This document shows, one piece after another, positions 1-9,073 of a stretch of DNA of 64,000 nucleotides. This DNA is from Palsa-504 sp963835775 (GTDB taxonomy: Bacteria; Actinomycetota; Actinomycetes; Streptosporangiales; Streptosporangiaceae), in assembly GCA_963835775.1 (NCBI GenBank), contig CAWIHB010000024.1:372001-436000 (forward strand), read 5' to 3'. The notes beneath the pieces were generated by a model. It was not told where the DNA came from and searched no databases. It saw only the letters and a list, made by a program, of their open reading frames with translations. Position numbers and translations under genes: made by a program. Within the stretch, counting starts at the first letter, position 1. Each line of letters starts with the position of its first letter.

Positions 1-375
1 CCGCATCCGGGCGTGATGTCCGATCATCACGTTCTCGACGGCCGTCATCGCCCCGAACAGGCGGATGTTCTGGAAGGTACGCGCGACACCGTACCCGGTG
101 ATCACATCCGGCCGGGACCGCGTGATGTCCCGGGAGCCGAGAACAATCCTGCCCTGGGTAGGCCGGGACAGGCCGGTCAGCATGTTGAACAGGGTCGTCT
201 TCCCGGCCCCGTTCGGCCCGATCAGCGAGACGATCGAGTTCTGCGGGAGTTCGACCGAGACGTCCTCGACGGCCACCAGCCCCCCGAACTCCTTCGTGAC
301 GCGCTCCGCGCGCAGGACTGCGGCAGCGGACGGAGCGGCCGCAGCGGGCGGAGCGGGATCCCCGGCCGCGCTCAT
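1..375 (-). CDS. livG: Branched-chain amino acid ABC transporter ATP-binding protein (partial)
   Basis: ATPase subunit of a HAAT/LIV-type importer, acting on the cytoplasmic face of the membrane with the LivH and LivM permeases. Only the first 125 residues lie in the window; the gene runs off the left edge. After a Pro/Ala-rich start the ABC fold is clear: Walker A GPNGAGKT at residues 53-60, and a Q-loop around residue 102 inside ARTFQNIRLFGA, a motif typical of LivG. The ATG overlaps the livM stop as ATGA, so the two are probably translationally coupled. The signature motif and Walker B are outside the window. LivG rather than LivF is chosen from the Q-loop context. Confidence 0.93.
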   Translation of the reverse strand, partial: MSAAGDPAPPAAAAPSAAAVLRAERVTKEFGGLVAVEDVSVELPQNSIVSLIGPNGAGKTTLFNMLTGLSRPTQGRIVLGSRDITRSRPDVITGYGVARTFQNIRLFGAMTAVENVMIGHHARMR

Positions 376-1589
376 TCCGCGCCTTCGCCGGGCGGCAAGA
401 TCACGGTGACCTCGCCGGCCGGCGCCTCCGCGAGCTGCGCGTCCTCCGCCGCGATCTGGGCCGTCATCTCGAGCCGGCGCCGCCGTTCGGGGATCAGGCC
501 CTCCGGCCGCAGCAACATCATGATCACCAGCAGGAACCCGAAGATCCCGAACTCCACCTGGGTCAGCTGGAAGTGCAGCCCGAACTTGCTGGGCAGGTCG
601 TTCAGCACGTCAGGAATCAGGTAGTTGTTGATGTAACCGAGGGTCAGCCCGCCGACGAGCGCCCCCCAGATCGAGCCGAGCCCGCCGATGATCACCATCG
701 CGAGGATGAAAATCGAGAACCCGAACGCGAACTGGCTGGCGTTGACCTCGGTGTAGTAGGTACCGAAGAACGCGCCCGCCATGCCGCCGAACACGGCGCC
801 GACCGAGTACGCGAGCAGCTTCGTTTTCACCAGCGGAATTCCCATCGACACCGCCGCGATCTCGTCCTCGCGCAACGCGACCCAGGCCCGGCCGAGCCGT
901 GAGTCGCGCAGCCGCAGGTTGACGAACAGGACGAGGAGCAGGATGGCGAGGATCAGCCAGTACCACTGCCTCAGGTCCAGCAGGCTGAACGACCCGGTGC
1001 CCGGGAAGTACGGCGCGTCGACGGCGCTGATGCCGAGGTTGCCGGCGGTCAGCGTCATGCCGCCCCCGACGGGGACGCTCTGGCCGTTGACGGCAACCGT
1101 GGCGATGATCTCACCGAACGCGAGCGTGACGATCGCGATGTAGTCGCTGCGCAGGCGCAGCGTTGGCAGGCCGATCAGCATCCCCGCCACCGCGCAGATG
1201 GCCGCGGCGCCGATCAGGATCAGGATGAAGTTGAGGTGAATGCCCTGCAGCGTGCTGGCGACCGGCGAGACCAGCACGTGGACGCGCAATCTGAAGAAGA
1301 ACCCGGAACCGAACCACCCCAGCGAGTACGCGCCGAGCGCGTAGAAGGCGACATACCCCAGATCGAGCAGCCCGGCAAATCCCACCACGATGTTCAGGCC
1401 GAGCGACATCACCGCGTAGGTCACGGCGATGATCGTCCCGTTCATGAAGCCGCTGTCCGCCGGGAAGAAGAACGGCAGCACGATCCCGAGGGCGATGAGC
1501 GTTCCCACCAGCGCGCGATTCCACCACCGGGGCAGCCGCTGGGCCACCGCATCCCGTCGCGCCCGCAGCGCGTCAAGATATGCGCTCAC
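372..1589 (-). CDS. livM: Branched-chain amino acid ABC transporter permease LivM
   Basis: Membrane permease of the LIV-type importer, 405 residues, GTG start. The first 35 residues are a basic cytoplasmic segment. About ten hydrophobic segments follow, with the family signature GLNIVVGFAGLLDLGYVAFY near residues 65-84 and GGLGSIWGALVGG near 300. The last 40 residues are a polar, acidic tail that is longer than in many LivM proteins. Its stop overlaps the livG start by four bases, and livH lies 103 bp upstream in the same direction, so livK-H-M-G reads as one operon. Substrate specificity (Leu/Ile/Val or another compound such as urea or an amide) cannot be told from sequence. Confidence 0.93.
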   Translation of the reverse strand: MSAYLDALRARRDAVAQRLPRWWNRALVGTLIALGIVLPFFFPADSGFMNGTIIAVTYAVMSLGLNIVVGFAGLLDLGYVAFYALGAYSLGWFGSGFFFRLRVHVLVSPVASTLQGIHLNFILILIGAAAICAVAGMLIGLPTLRLRSDYIAIVTLAFGEIIATVAVNGQSVPVGGGMTLTAGNLGISAVDAPYFPGTGSFSLLDLRQWYWLILAILLLVLFVNLRLRDSRLGRAWVALREDEIAAVSMGIPLVKTKLLAYSVGAVFGGMAGAFFGTYYTEVNASQFAFGFSIFILAMVIIGGLGSIWGALVGGLTLGYINNYLIPDVLNDLPSKFGLHFQLTQVEFGIFGFLLVIMMLLRPEGLIPERRRRLEMTAQIAAEDAQLAEAPAGEVTVILPPGEGAE

Positions 1590-1692
1590 TGCTTGCCCCT
1601 GGCTCGCTTCCGGGGCGCCTTTAGGCGTCGCCTTCCCTCGTCGCTCCTCCGTCGCTCCTCAGTCCAGGCAACGCCGCGCCCCTTCCGCTCGC

Positions 1693-2802
1693 TCATCCGG
1701 CCTCCCTCGTCTCCTCACCGAGCAGCCCGCGCGGGCGCAGGACCATGATCACGATCAGGTACACGAACACGACCGCCTCGGTCCATTGCGGGCCCATCCG
1801 CGAATCGGCCAGTGCCTGGATGACGCCGATGATGAGGCCGCCGAGCACCGCGCCGCGGACGTTGCCGATGCCGCCCATGACCGCGGCCGTGAACGCGAAC
1901 AGGCCGGCCCTGAAGCCCTGGAAGTACCACACATTGGTCTCGTACAGCGCGTACACCAGGCCCGCCGCGCCGGCCAGCATGCCGCCGAGCAGGAACGTCA
2001 GCGAGATCGTGGCGTTGACGTTGATGCCCATCAGCCGGGCGGCCTCCGGGTCCTGGGCGGTGGCCCGCATGGCCCGCCCCGCGCGAGTGGAGTTGATGAA
2101 CCAGCTCACCGCGAACACGAGCGGGATCATCACCGCGAACACGAGGAGGTAGCCGCGCTGGATCGCCACCCCGCCGACGGTGAACACGGTCTGCTCCACG
2201 CCGATCAGGTCGGGCACGCTCTGCGGCGAGCCCCCGCGCCAGAGCAGGCCGACGTTCTGCAGGATGAACGAGAAACCGATCGCCGTGATCAGCGACGCGA
2301 GCTTGGGCGCGCTGCGCAGCGGCCGGTAGGCGACCCGCTCGATCAGGACGTTCAGGGACCCCGTCACGATCATCGTGATGATCAGCGTCAGCAGCAGGCC
2401 GCCGCCCAGCCAGGCGGCGTTGATCCCCGGGCTCAGCCCCAGCGCCTCCCACACGCCCACGGCGGTGAAGGACCCGATCATGAACACGTCGCCGTGCGCG
2501 AAGTTGATCAGCTCGATGATCCCGTAGACGAGCGTGTAACCGATCGCGATCAGCGCCCAGATCGCACCGTTGGACAGGCCCTGGGCGAAGTTGTAGCCCA
2601 GGTTCGATAGATCGTGGTGGATCACCGGATGACCTGCCACATAGACCTGGTAGCCGTACACCAGATCGTGGACGCCGTAGTAGACCGGCAGCGCCGCGAG
2701 CGCCGCGATCAGGCCCCACCGGCCAACGTAGCGGCGAACCGCCGCCAGCGAGCGTCCCGGCGCGGCGGGCAGGCTGGGCGGAGAAACGGTTGTGGTTTCC
2801 AT
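1693..2802 (-). CDS. livH: Branched-chain amino acid ABC transporter permease LivH
   Basis: Second membrane permease of the LIV-type importer, 369 residues. A hydrophobic N-terminal segment (about residues 30-50) is followed by an extra periplasmic stretch before the usual LivH core, which opens with NGAIWALIAIGYTLVYGIIE and continues with a FAHGDVFMIGSF segment. The conserved GGIGNVRGAVLGG loop is near residue 305. The extra N-terminal helix and loop of about 70 residues make it longer than the roughly 300 residues of compact LivH proteins. It lies 89 bp downstream of the substrate-binding lipoprotein gene and upstream of livM. Confidence 0.93.
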   Translation of the reverse strand: METTTVSPPSLPAAPGRSLAAVRRYVGRWGLIAALAALPVYYGVHDLVYGYQVYVAGHPVIHHDLSNLGYNFAQGLSNGAIWALIAIGYTLVYGIIELINFAHGDVFMIGSFTAVGVWEALGLSPGINAAWLGGGLLLTLIITMIVTGSLNVLIERVAYRPLRSAPKLASLITAIGFSFILQNVGLLWRGGSPQSVPDLIGVEQTVFTVGGVAIQRGYLLVFAVMIPLVFAVSWFINSTRAGRAMRATAQDPEAARLMGINVNATISLTFLLGGMLAGAAGLVYALYETNVWYFQGFRAGLFAFTAAVMGGIGNVRGAVLGGLIIGVIQALADSRMGPQWTEAVVFVYLIVIMVLRPRGLLGEETREAG

Positions 2803-2891
2803 GGCTCCGTGCGGAGTGTCGAGCGGCGTGCGGATGGCACCTTACCGAGGTGGTGGGGAGCAGGCAGCCCCCCACCACCCCATTCTGGCCT

Positions 2892-4163
2892 TTAGCTGAC
2901 CGTCTTCGTAGGCGTGACCGTCTTATAGAACACGGGGTCGCCGTTGGATCCGACCTTGTACAGGCCGTAGGACTTCAGCGTCGTGTCACCGTTGGCGTCG
3001 AATCCGTAGGTGCCCAGCACCGACTGAACCGACTTGTCCGCGAACAGGGCCGCCAGGATGGCGGACTTGCTGTTGCCCTGTGCGCCGAGGTTCTTGATCG
3101 TGTTCAGCGCGAGCTGCATCACCGCGTAGCCGTAGATCGCGTACGGGTCGGGGCTGGAAACGCCGTACTTGGCCTGGTAGGCGGTCAGGAACTGCTGGCC
3201 ACCCGGATACGCGGCCAGGTCCTGAGTCGCGACCGTGCACTCGATCAGCGGGTCGATCGCGGCCGGGACGCCGCCCTGCGACGCGGCGGTGTAGGAGCTC
3301 GTGCACACCCCGTCAGGACCGAAGATCTTGGCCGTGGGGATCGCCGAGTGGACGTCCTTGGTGATCTGGACGGCGCCGTTGGAGACGATGCCGGAGAAGA
3401 AGAAGCAGTCGGCTCCCTGGCCCTGGATCGTCGAGGCGTAGGAGCGGAAGTTGGGCGCGGTCGGGTCGATCCCGGTGTTGCTGACGATCGTGATTCCGTA
3501 GTAGCCCTTCTCCAGCTCGAGCAGCGTGGCCAGGCCAGCTCCGTAAGCCTCCTTGTCGTTGGCCACGGCCACTTTGGTGCAGCCCGCGTTCTTCATCGCG
3601 ATCAGGTCCGCGGCGGCCTGGATCGAGTCGATCGGCACGATCCGCAGGAAGGTCCGCTTCCCGGTCGGGTAGTACTTCTGCGGCTCACCGGGAGCGCTGC
3701 CCGGCAAGTTGGTGGTCAGGCCGACGTAGGTGTTGGCCGGGCTCACCTGCGGTATGCCCGCCTCGTTGAGGATCGGGATCGACACCTCGCTGGCCCCGGA
3801 GTTGAACTCCCCGATGTAGAAGACGGCCTTCGAATCCGAGGCCACCTTGCGCGCGTTCGCCGCCGTCTGGCCCGGGTCCCACTTCCCGGCCGCGGCGGTT
3901 GAGTCGTCGAGCACCTGGTAGTTCACCGTCCACTGCCCGGCCTTGCCGCCGGCCTGAGCGAGCGCGAGCTTGATCCCGTTGACCAGCGGGATGGTCTGCG
4001 CGCTCGAGGCTCCCTGCATCGGGAGGCTCGAGTAGATGTCGACCACATTGCCGCCGGCGGCTGTGCTGCTGCTGGAGCTACCGCTGCTGCTGCTACTGCT
4101 ACTGCAGCTGACGGTCGCCAAGGCGATCGCGGCGAAAGCAGCGATTGCAATTGTCCGTCTCAT
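2892..4163 (-). CDS. ABC transporter substrate-binding lipoprotein (LivK-like)
   Basis: Extracytoplasmic ligand-binding lipoprotein of the LIV-type importer, 423 residues, periplasmic-binding-protein type 1 fold. The chosen ATG (4163) is preceded by GAGAGGA and gives a classic signal: MRRT, a hydrophobic stretch, then a lipobox ending at Cys20. A Ser-rich linker (residues 20-35) separates the lipid anchor from the binding domain. An upstream in-frame codon at 4208 would add 15 polar residues before the signal and is not preferred. It is first in the livK-H-M-G order. The ligand is not identifiable. As the promoter-proximal gene it should be the most expressed of the set. Confidence 0.92.
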   Translation of the reverse strand: MRRTIAIAAFAAIALATVSCSSSSSSSGSSSSSTAAGGNVVDIYSSLPMQGASSAQTIPLVNGIKLALAQAGGKAGQWTVNYQVLDDSTAAAGKWDPGQTAANARKVASDSKAVFYIGEFNSGASEVSIPILNEAGIPQVSPANTYVGLTTNLPGSAPGEPQKYYPTGKRTFLRIVPIDSIQAAADLIAMKNAGCTKVAVANDKEAYGAGLATLLELEKGYYGITIVSNTGIDPTAPNFRSYASTIQGQGADCFFFSGIVSNGAVQITKDVHSAIPTAKIFGPDGVCTSSYTAASQGGVPAAIDPLIECTVATQDLAAYPGGQQFLTAYQAKYGVSSPDPYAIYGYAVMQLALNTIKNLGAQGNSKSAILAALFADKSVQSVLGTYGFDANGDTTLKSYGLYKVGSNGDPVFYKTVTPTKTVS

Positions 4164-4629
4164 GTTCTTCCTCTCATTTTGAGCTTGTCCGGCTGCCGCG
4201 GAGCGCACCGACCGGCCCGGTTCGGGCTCATGGCCCCGCGGCGGCCGGGAGGTGGCCGGTTTGACGGAGTCCGTTACGGCGACCGTACCGCCCTGGGAAT
4301 CGATTCCAGCCAGGACCCGGGCCGGGCTAACGTCGCCGCAGGCACCTCAGCCGGCGATTTCCCTCCCTAGCGCAGAACCGGCCTCGACCTTTCGAGCGAC
4401 CCGACCGCGCGCACAAGCGAGGACGACAGGGACCGTCGCCGCTGGCCGCGGTGGTTCGGCAGCAAATTGGTTAAATCAGGCCGTTCTAGCACGCAGAGCC
4501 TGCCAGATTCTGGTCTCGCGAGTACTAAGCGCAGGTAACGAACCAATTAACGGCACGCCAGCGCGGTGACCATCAGAGTTCACTACGTGACGGACCGTGC
4601 CACCACGGCCCGTTCGGGAGAAGAGATCT
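4164..4629. other. Intergenic region between kgd/DUF6104 and liv operons
   Basis: No convincing gene in 466 bp. The right half is less GC-rich than its surroundings and holds an 8-base inverted repeat, AATTGGTT at 4465-4472 and AACCAATT at 4541-4548, which could be part of the liv operon control region (inference). A short CCGTG/CACGG hairpin at 4595-4608 lies just past the DUF6104 stop and could weakly terminate the kgd transcript. Confidence 0.4.
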
Positions 4630-4809
4630 TTAAAAATCGTCCTCGTCGTCCAGGCGGGCGAGCCAGCTGGCCAGCCGGTCGATGGCCGTCTCGAAACCGG
4701 GGTTGAGGTCCACGAAGTCGCGCAGCCGCTCGGCCAGCCAGTCCAGGGTGACCTGCTCCTCGCCCCGCCGGCCGGCCAGTTCCTCGATGCCGCGGTCGGT
4801 GTCGTACAT
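4630..4809 (-). CDS. DUF6104 family small protein
   Basis: 59-residue acidic protein beginning MYDTDRGIEEL and ending in an Asp/Glu-rich tail. It matches my memory of DUF6104, a small actinobacterial family commonly found directly after the kgd/sucA gene. Its ATG shares one base with the kgd stop (TGATG), so it is probably translated by reinitiation from kgd. The central VTLDWLAERLRDFVDLNP segment looks helical. Function is unknown. The position suggests a role tied to the 2-oxoglutarate dehydrogenase complex, but that is only inference. Confidence 0.85.
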   Translation of the reverse strand: MYDTDRGIEELAGRRGEEQVTLDWLAERLRDFVDLNPGFETAIDRLASWLARLDDEDDF

Positions 4810-7800
4810 CAGGGGACCGCGGTCTCGACGAGCTTTTTGTGGGTCGCGGCGTGCTGGGCCGCCGAGCCCGCCGCGGGCGCGGAACTGGCGGGCAGCGACA
4901 CCACGCCGACCGGCCGCCCGAGGTGCAGCGGGAGCTTGAGCGCGAAGGTCGGCCAGGCGCCCATGTTGGCCGGCTCCTCCTGCACCCAGGTGACCGACTC
5001 GGCGCCGGGGTAGCGGTCCAGCTCGGCGTGCAGCTCGGAGACTGGCAGCGGGTACAGCCGCTCGACCCGGAGGATCGCGACCTCGGTCCGGCCGGTCTGC
5101 TGCCGCCGGGCGGCCAGGTCGTAGTACACCTTGCCGGCGCACAGCAGGACCCGGCGCACGCCCGCATCCGGGCCCTGCGTGGAACTGATAAGCGCCCTGA
5201 ACGACCCGGAGGTGAACTCGCCGACCGCGGAGGTGGCCGCCTTGAGCCGCAGCATGGATTTGGGCGTGAACACGATCAGCGGCTTGTGCCGGCCGGACAG
5301 CCCCTGCCAGCGCAGCAGGTGGAAGTAGTTGCCCGGCGTAGTGGGTATGGCCACGGTCATGTTGTCCTGGGCGCACAGCGACAGGAACCGCTCGACGCGT
5401 GCGGAGGAGTGGTCCGGGCCCTGCCCGTCGTAACCGTGCGGCAGCAGCAGCACCACGCCGGAGCGCTGGCCCCACTTCTGCTCGCCGGAGCTGATGAACT
5501 CGTCGGTGATCGTCTGGGCGCCGTTGACGAAGTCGCCGAACTGGGCCTCCCAGCACACCAGGGCCTCGGGCCGGGCCACCGAATAGCCGTACTCGAAGCC
5601 CATGGCCGCGTACTCCGACAGCAGGGAGTCGTGCACGAAGAACTTGGCCGGGCCGGAATCCAGCTGCTTCAGCGGCGTGTACTCAAAGCCGGTGTGCCGG
5701 TCCACCAGCACCGCGTGCCGCTGGCCGAACGTCCCGCGCCTGGAGTCCTGGCCGACCAGCCGCACCGGGTGGCCGTCGATGATCAGCGCACCGAAGCCGA
5801 GCAGCTCACCGGTGGCCCAGTCGATGGCGTCGTCCTCGACCATGGCCGCGCGCCGGTCGATCACCGGCTTCAGCCGCGGGTGCGGGGTGAAGTCGGCGGG
5901 CAGGTTGACCTGGGTGTCGATGATCCGCTTGACCATCTCGGGGGAGATCGCGGTGGGCACCGCCTCGTGGTTGACCGGGCGGTCTTCCGGCTGGGGCTTG
6001 AGCACCGTGCCCGGCTCGGGCGGCCGCTCCGCGGCGTCCCTGGTCTCGGTGAAGGCGCGTTCGAGCTGCTGCTGGTAGTCGCGCAGCGCCGCCTCGGCCT
6101 CCTCCATGGTGATGTCGCCCCGGGCGATCAGCGACTCGGTGTAGACCTTGCGGGTGGAGCGCTTGGCCTCCACCAGGTCGTACATGAGCGGCTGGGTGAA
6201 GGACGGGTTGTCGGTCTCGTTGTGCCCCCGCTTGCGGTAGCACACCATGTCGATGACGACGTCCTTCTTGAACGTCTGCCGGTAGGCGAAGGCCAGCCGG
6301 GCCACCCGCACCACGGCCTCGGGGTCGTCCCCGTTCACGTGGAAGATCGGCGCCTGGATCATCCGGGCCACGTCGGTGGCGTACACGCTGGACCGCGAGT
6401 ACTGCGGCGCGGTGGTGAAGCCCACCTGGTTGTTCACGATGACGTGCACCGTGCCGCCGGTGCGGTAGCCGCGCAGCAGCGACAGGTTGAGGGTTTCGGC
6501 TACTACGCCCTGCCCGGCGAACGCGGCGTCGCCGTGGATGAGCACGGGCAGCACGGTGAAGCCGGGCTCGCCCTTGTCGATCACGTCCTGCTTGGCCCGG
6601 ACCACGCCTTCCAGCACCGGGTCGACCGCCTCCAGGTGGCTGGGGTTGGCCACCAGCGAGGTCTTGATCGACCGGCCGCCGGGGGCGTTGAACGTGCCCT
6701 CCGCTCCCAGGTGGTACTTGACGTCGCCGGAGCCCTGGGCGCTGCGGGGGTCGAGGTTGCCCTCGAACTCCTTGAAGATCTGCCCGTAAGACTTGCCCAC
6801 GATGTTGGCCAGGACGTTCAGCCGGCCGCGGTGGGCCATGCCGATGACGGCCTCGTCCATGTGCGCCTCGGCGGCCTCGGCGAGTACCGCGTCGACCAGC
6901 GGGATGAGGGATTCGGCACCCTCGAGGGAGAACCGGCGCTGGCCGACGAACTTGGTCTGCAGGAACATCTCGAACGCCTCGGCCACGTTCAGCCGGGACA
7001 GGATGCGGATCTGCTCGTCGTGTTCGGCCCGCGCGTGCGGGACCTCCATCCGGTCCTGCAGCCAGTGGCGCTCCTCGGGGTCCTGCATGTGCATGTACTC
7101 GATGCCGACGGTGCGGCAGTACGAGTCGCGCAGCACGCCCAGGATGTCCCGCAGCTTCATCCGGTTCTTGCCGCCGAAGCCGCCGGTGGGGAACTCGCGC
7201 TCCAGGTCCCACAAGGTCAGCCCGTGCAGGTTGATGTCCAGGTCGGGATGCTTGCGCTGGGTGACCTCGAGCGGGTTGGTGTCGGCCATCAGGTGGCCGC
7301 GCACCCGGTAGGCGTGGATCAGCTCCTGGACCCGGGCGGACCTGGCCACGTCGTCCTCGTGCCCGTACGGGAAGTCCCTGACCCAGCGGACCGGCTCGTA
7401 CGGGATGCGCAGCGCGGCGAAGACGCCGTCGTAGAAGCCGTCCTCGCCCAGCAGCAGGGAGTGGATCTTCTTCAGGAACTCACCGGACTGGGCGCCCTGG
7501 ATGATCCGGTGGTCGTAGGTCGAGGTCAGCGTGACCGACTTGCTGATAGCCAGCCGGGCCAGGGTCTCCTCCGACGCGCCCTGGTACTCGGCCGGGTACT
7601 CCATCGCGCCCACGCCGATGATGCAGCCCTGGCCGGGCATGAGCCTGGGCACCGAGTGGACGGTGCCGATCGTGCCCGGGTTGGTGATGGTCGCGGTGGT
7701 GCCCTGGAAGTCGGGCACGGCCAGCTTGCCCATCCGCGCCTTGCGGACGATGTCCTCGTAGCTGGTCCAGAACAGGCGGAAATCCATCTGCTCGGCCGCC

Positions 7801-8738
7801 TTGATGTTCGGCACCAGCAGCTGGCGGGCGCCGTCGGCGGTCTGCACGTCGATGGCCAGGCCCAGGTTGACGTGCTCGGGCCGGGCCACCGCGGGCTTGC
7901 CGTTCTCCTCGGTGTAGGCGTCGTTCATCTCCGGCATCGCCTTGAGCGCCTGGACCACGGCGTAGCCGATCAGGTGAGTGAACGACACCTTGCCGCCGCG
8001 GCCGCGGCGCAGGTGGTTGTTGATCACGATCCGGTTATCCGCCAGAAGTTTGGCCGGTACCGAACGGACGCTGGTAGCCGTGGGCACGGCCAGGCTGGCC
8101 GTCATGTTGATGACCGTGCGGGCCGCGGCGCCGCGCAGCCTGCTGACCTCGGCGTCCGGGATGGCCGGGGGAGCCGGCGGCTGAGCGCCGGCCCGCGCGG
8201 CCGGTGCCGGGGCCGGTGCGGCCGGTGCCGGTGCGGCCGGTGCCGGCACGGCCGGGGCCGGTGCCCCGGCGGCGGGCGGAGGCGGCGCGACCGCTGGCGG
8301 CGGGGCCGGGGGCGCCTGCGGGGCGGGCGGGGCGGCCACGGCGCTGATCCTGGCCTGCGCGGTGATGACCGGCTGCGGCCCGGACCCGTTGGGCAATGCG
8401 GGCTGGTAGTCGGCGAAGAAACTCCACCAGGCCCGGTCCACCGAGCCCGGGTCAGCCAGGTACCGCTGGTAAAGCTCCTCCACGAGCCATTCGTTGGCGC
8501 CGAAGTCGGCCTGGCTCACGGCATGCTCTGACGCCGCGGCCCGGCGCGGTGCGCCGGCCATCCCTCGTGCTGACCCTGGCTCGCGTGACCCTTCGGGCGT
8601 GCGCGCCTCCGCGCTGCCCTGTGGTGACCCAGAAGACTGTGGTGACCCAGAAGACCGCGGTGACCCAGAAGACCGTGGTGACCCAGAAGACCGCGGTGAC
8701 CCAGAAGACCGCGGTGACCCAGAAGACTCGGTGGACAT
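4809..8738 (-). CDS. kgd: Multifunctional 2-oxoglutarate decarboxylase/dehydrogenase (E1-E2 type)
   Basis: TCA-cycle enzyme of 1309 residues fusing an E2-like succinyltransferase domain to a thiamine-diphosphate E1. It decarboxylates 2-oxoglutarate and passes the succinyl unit on for succinyl-CoA formation. Domains: a Ser-Gly-Ser-Pro repeat tail (residues 5-40), the conserved FGANEWLVEELYQRYL segment near 78, an Ala/Pro linker (about 115-190), the acyltransferase core with DHRIIQGAQSG near 415, then E1 with HRGRLNVL, GDAAFAGQG and HNETDNPSF motifs. It is longer than many Kgd proteins because of the repetitive N-terminus. GTG or ATG codons downstream could give a shorter protein, but a GGGG box lies before the chosen start. 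As in other actinobacterial Kgd, no lipoyl domain is visible. Confidence 0.95.
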   Translation of the reverse strand: MSTESSGSPRSSGSPRSSGSPRSSGSPRSSGSPQSSGSPQGSAEARTPEGSREPGSARGMAGAPRRAAASEHAVSQADFGANEWLVEELYQRYLADPGSVDRAWWSFFADYQPALPNGSGPQPVITAQARISAVAAPPAPQAPPAPPPAVAPPPPAAGAPAPAVPAPAAPAPAAPAPAPAARAGAQPPAPPAIPDAEVSRLRGAAARTVINMTASLAVPTATSVRSVPAKLLADNRIVINNHLRRGRGGKVSFTHLIGYAVVQALKAMPEMNDAYTEENGKPAVARPEHVNLGLAIDVQTADGARQLLVPNIKAAEQMDFRLFWTSYEDIVRKARMGKLAVPDFQGTTATITNPGTIGTVHSVPRLMPGQGCIIGVGAMEYPAEYQGASEETLARLAISKSVTLTSTYDHRIIQGAQSGEFLKKIHSLLLGEDGFYDGVFAALRIPYEPVRWVRDFPYGHEDDVARSARVQELIHAYRVRGHLMADTNPLEVTQRKHPDLDINLHGLTLWDLEREFPTGGFGGKNRMKLRDILGVLRDSYCRTVGIEYMHMQDPEERHWLQDRMEVPHARAEHDEQIRILSRLNVAEAFEMFLQTKFVGQRRFSLEGAESLIPLVDAVLAEAAEAHMDEAVIGMAHRGRLNVLANIVGKSYGQIFKEFEGNLDPRSAQGSGDVKYHLGAEGTFNAPGGRSIKTSLVANPSHLEAVDPVLEGVVRAKQDVIDKGEPGFTVLPVLIHGDAAFAGQGVVAETLNLSLLRGYRTGGTVHVIVNNQVGFTTAPQYSRSSVYATDVARMIQAPIFHVNGDDPEAVVRVARLAFAYRQTFKKDVVIDMVCYRKRGHNETDNPSFTQPLMYDLVEAKRSTRKVYTESLIARGDITMEEAEAALRDYQQQLERAFTETRDAAERPPEPGTVLKPQPEDRPVNHEAVPTAISPEMVKRIIDTQVNLPADFTPHPRLKPVIDRRAAMVEDDAIDWATGELLGFGALIIDGHPVRLVGQDSRRGTFGQRHAVLVDRHTGFEYTPLKQLDSGPAKFFVHDSLLSEYAAMGFEYGYSVARPEALVCWEAQFGDFVNGAQTITDEFISSGEQKWGQRSGVVLLLPHGYDGQGPDHSSARVERFLSLCAQDNMTVAIPTTPGNYFHLLRWQGLSGRHKPLIVFTPKSMLRLKAATSAVGEFTSGSFRALISSTQGPDAGVRRVLLCAGKVYYDLAARRQQTGRTEVAILRVERLYPLPVSELHAELDRYPGAESVTWVQEEPANMGAWPTFALKLPLHLGRPVGVVSLPASSAPAAGSAAQHAATHKKLVETAVP
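8623..8730. repeat. Six 18-bp tandem repeats in the kgd 5' end
   Basis: Six consecutive 18-bp units, each close to GGTGACCCAGAAGACCGC read on the plus strand, differing at one to three positions. On the coding (minus) strand they encode Ser-Ser-Gly-Ser-Pro-Arg/Gln. The near identity at DNA level indicates recent slippage expansion, and the unit length keeps the reading frame. Confidence 0.9.
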
Positions 8739-9073
8739 AGTCCCCAGAAACCCTCTTCCGAAGATGTGAATCGATGGCTGACGTGTACTTCTCAGGCTAC
8801 CCGCGCGTCACCAGGGACAGTGCCTGAAGGACTCCCCGGCGGCGGGTGGTGCACATGTGGCCTGAGTCACGCGTCAGCCGGCCACGCGGCGGCGCGGATC
8901 TGCCCCGCGCCGGCTGGGTCGCCGGGCCCTGGCGTGCGCCGAAGTCCGGTCGTGGCGGGGTGCCGGCCGGTACCATCGCGGGTAGCGGCAAACGGGCCTT
9001 CTCGGGCCTTCTGCGGTCTAACCCCGCCTACTGCGCACTCAGCTGACGGCACGGCACAACGGCAAGGCAAAAG
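8739..9073. promoter_or_regulatory. Divergent intergenic region between kgd and the BNR protein
   Basis: 335 bp between divergent genes with no gene of its own. It must hold the kgd promoter and the promoter of the plus-strand gene at 9074. I saw no strong operator palindrome. A GGCAAGGC purine-rich box precedes the GTG at 9074. Confidence 0.4.

Noticed and set aside
4839..8531. A 1230-codon plus-strand open frame opposite kgd
   Set aside because: It is an antisense shadow produced by GC-biased third positions. The product is rich in Gly/Arg/His/Val with no motif, while the minus strand encodes a complete Kgd.
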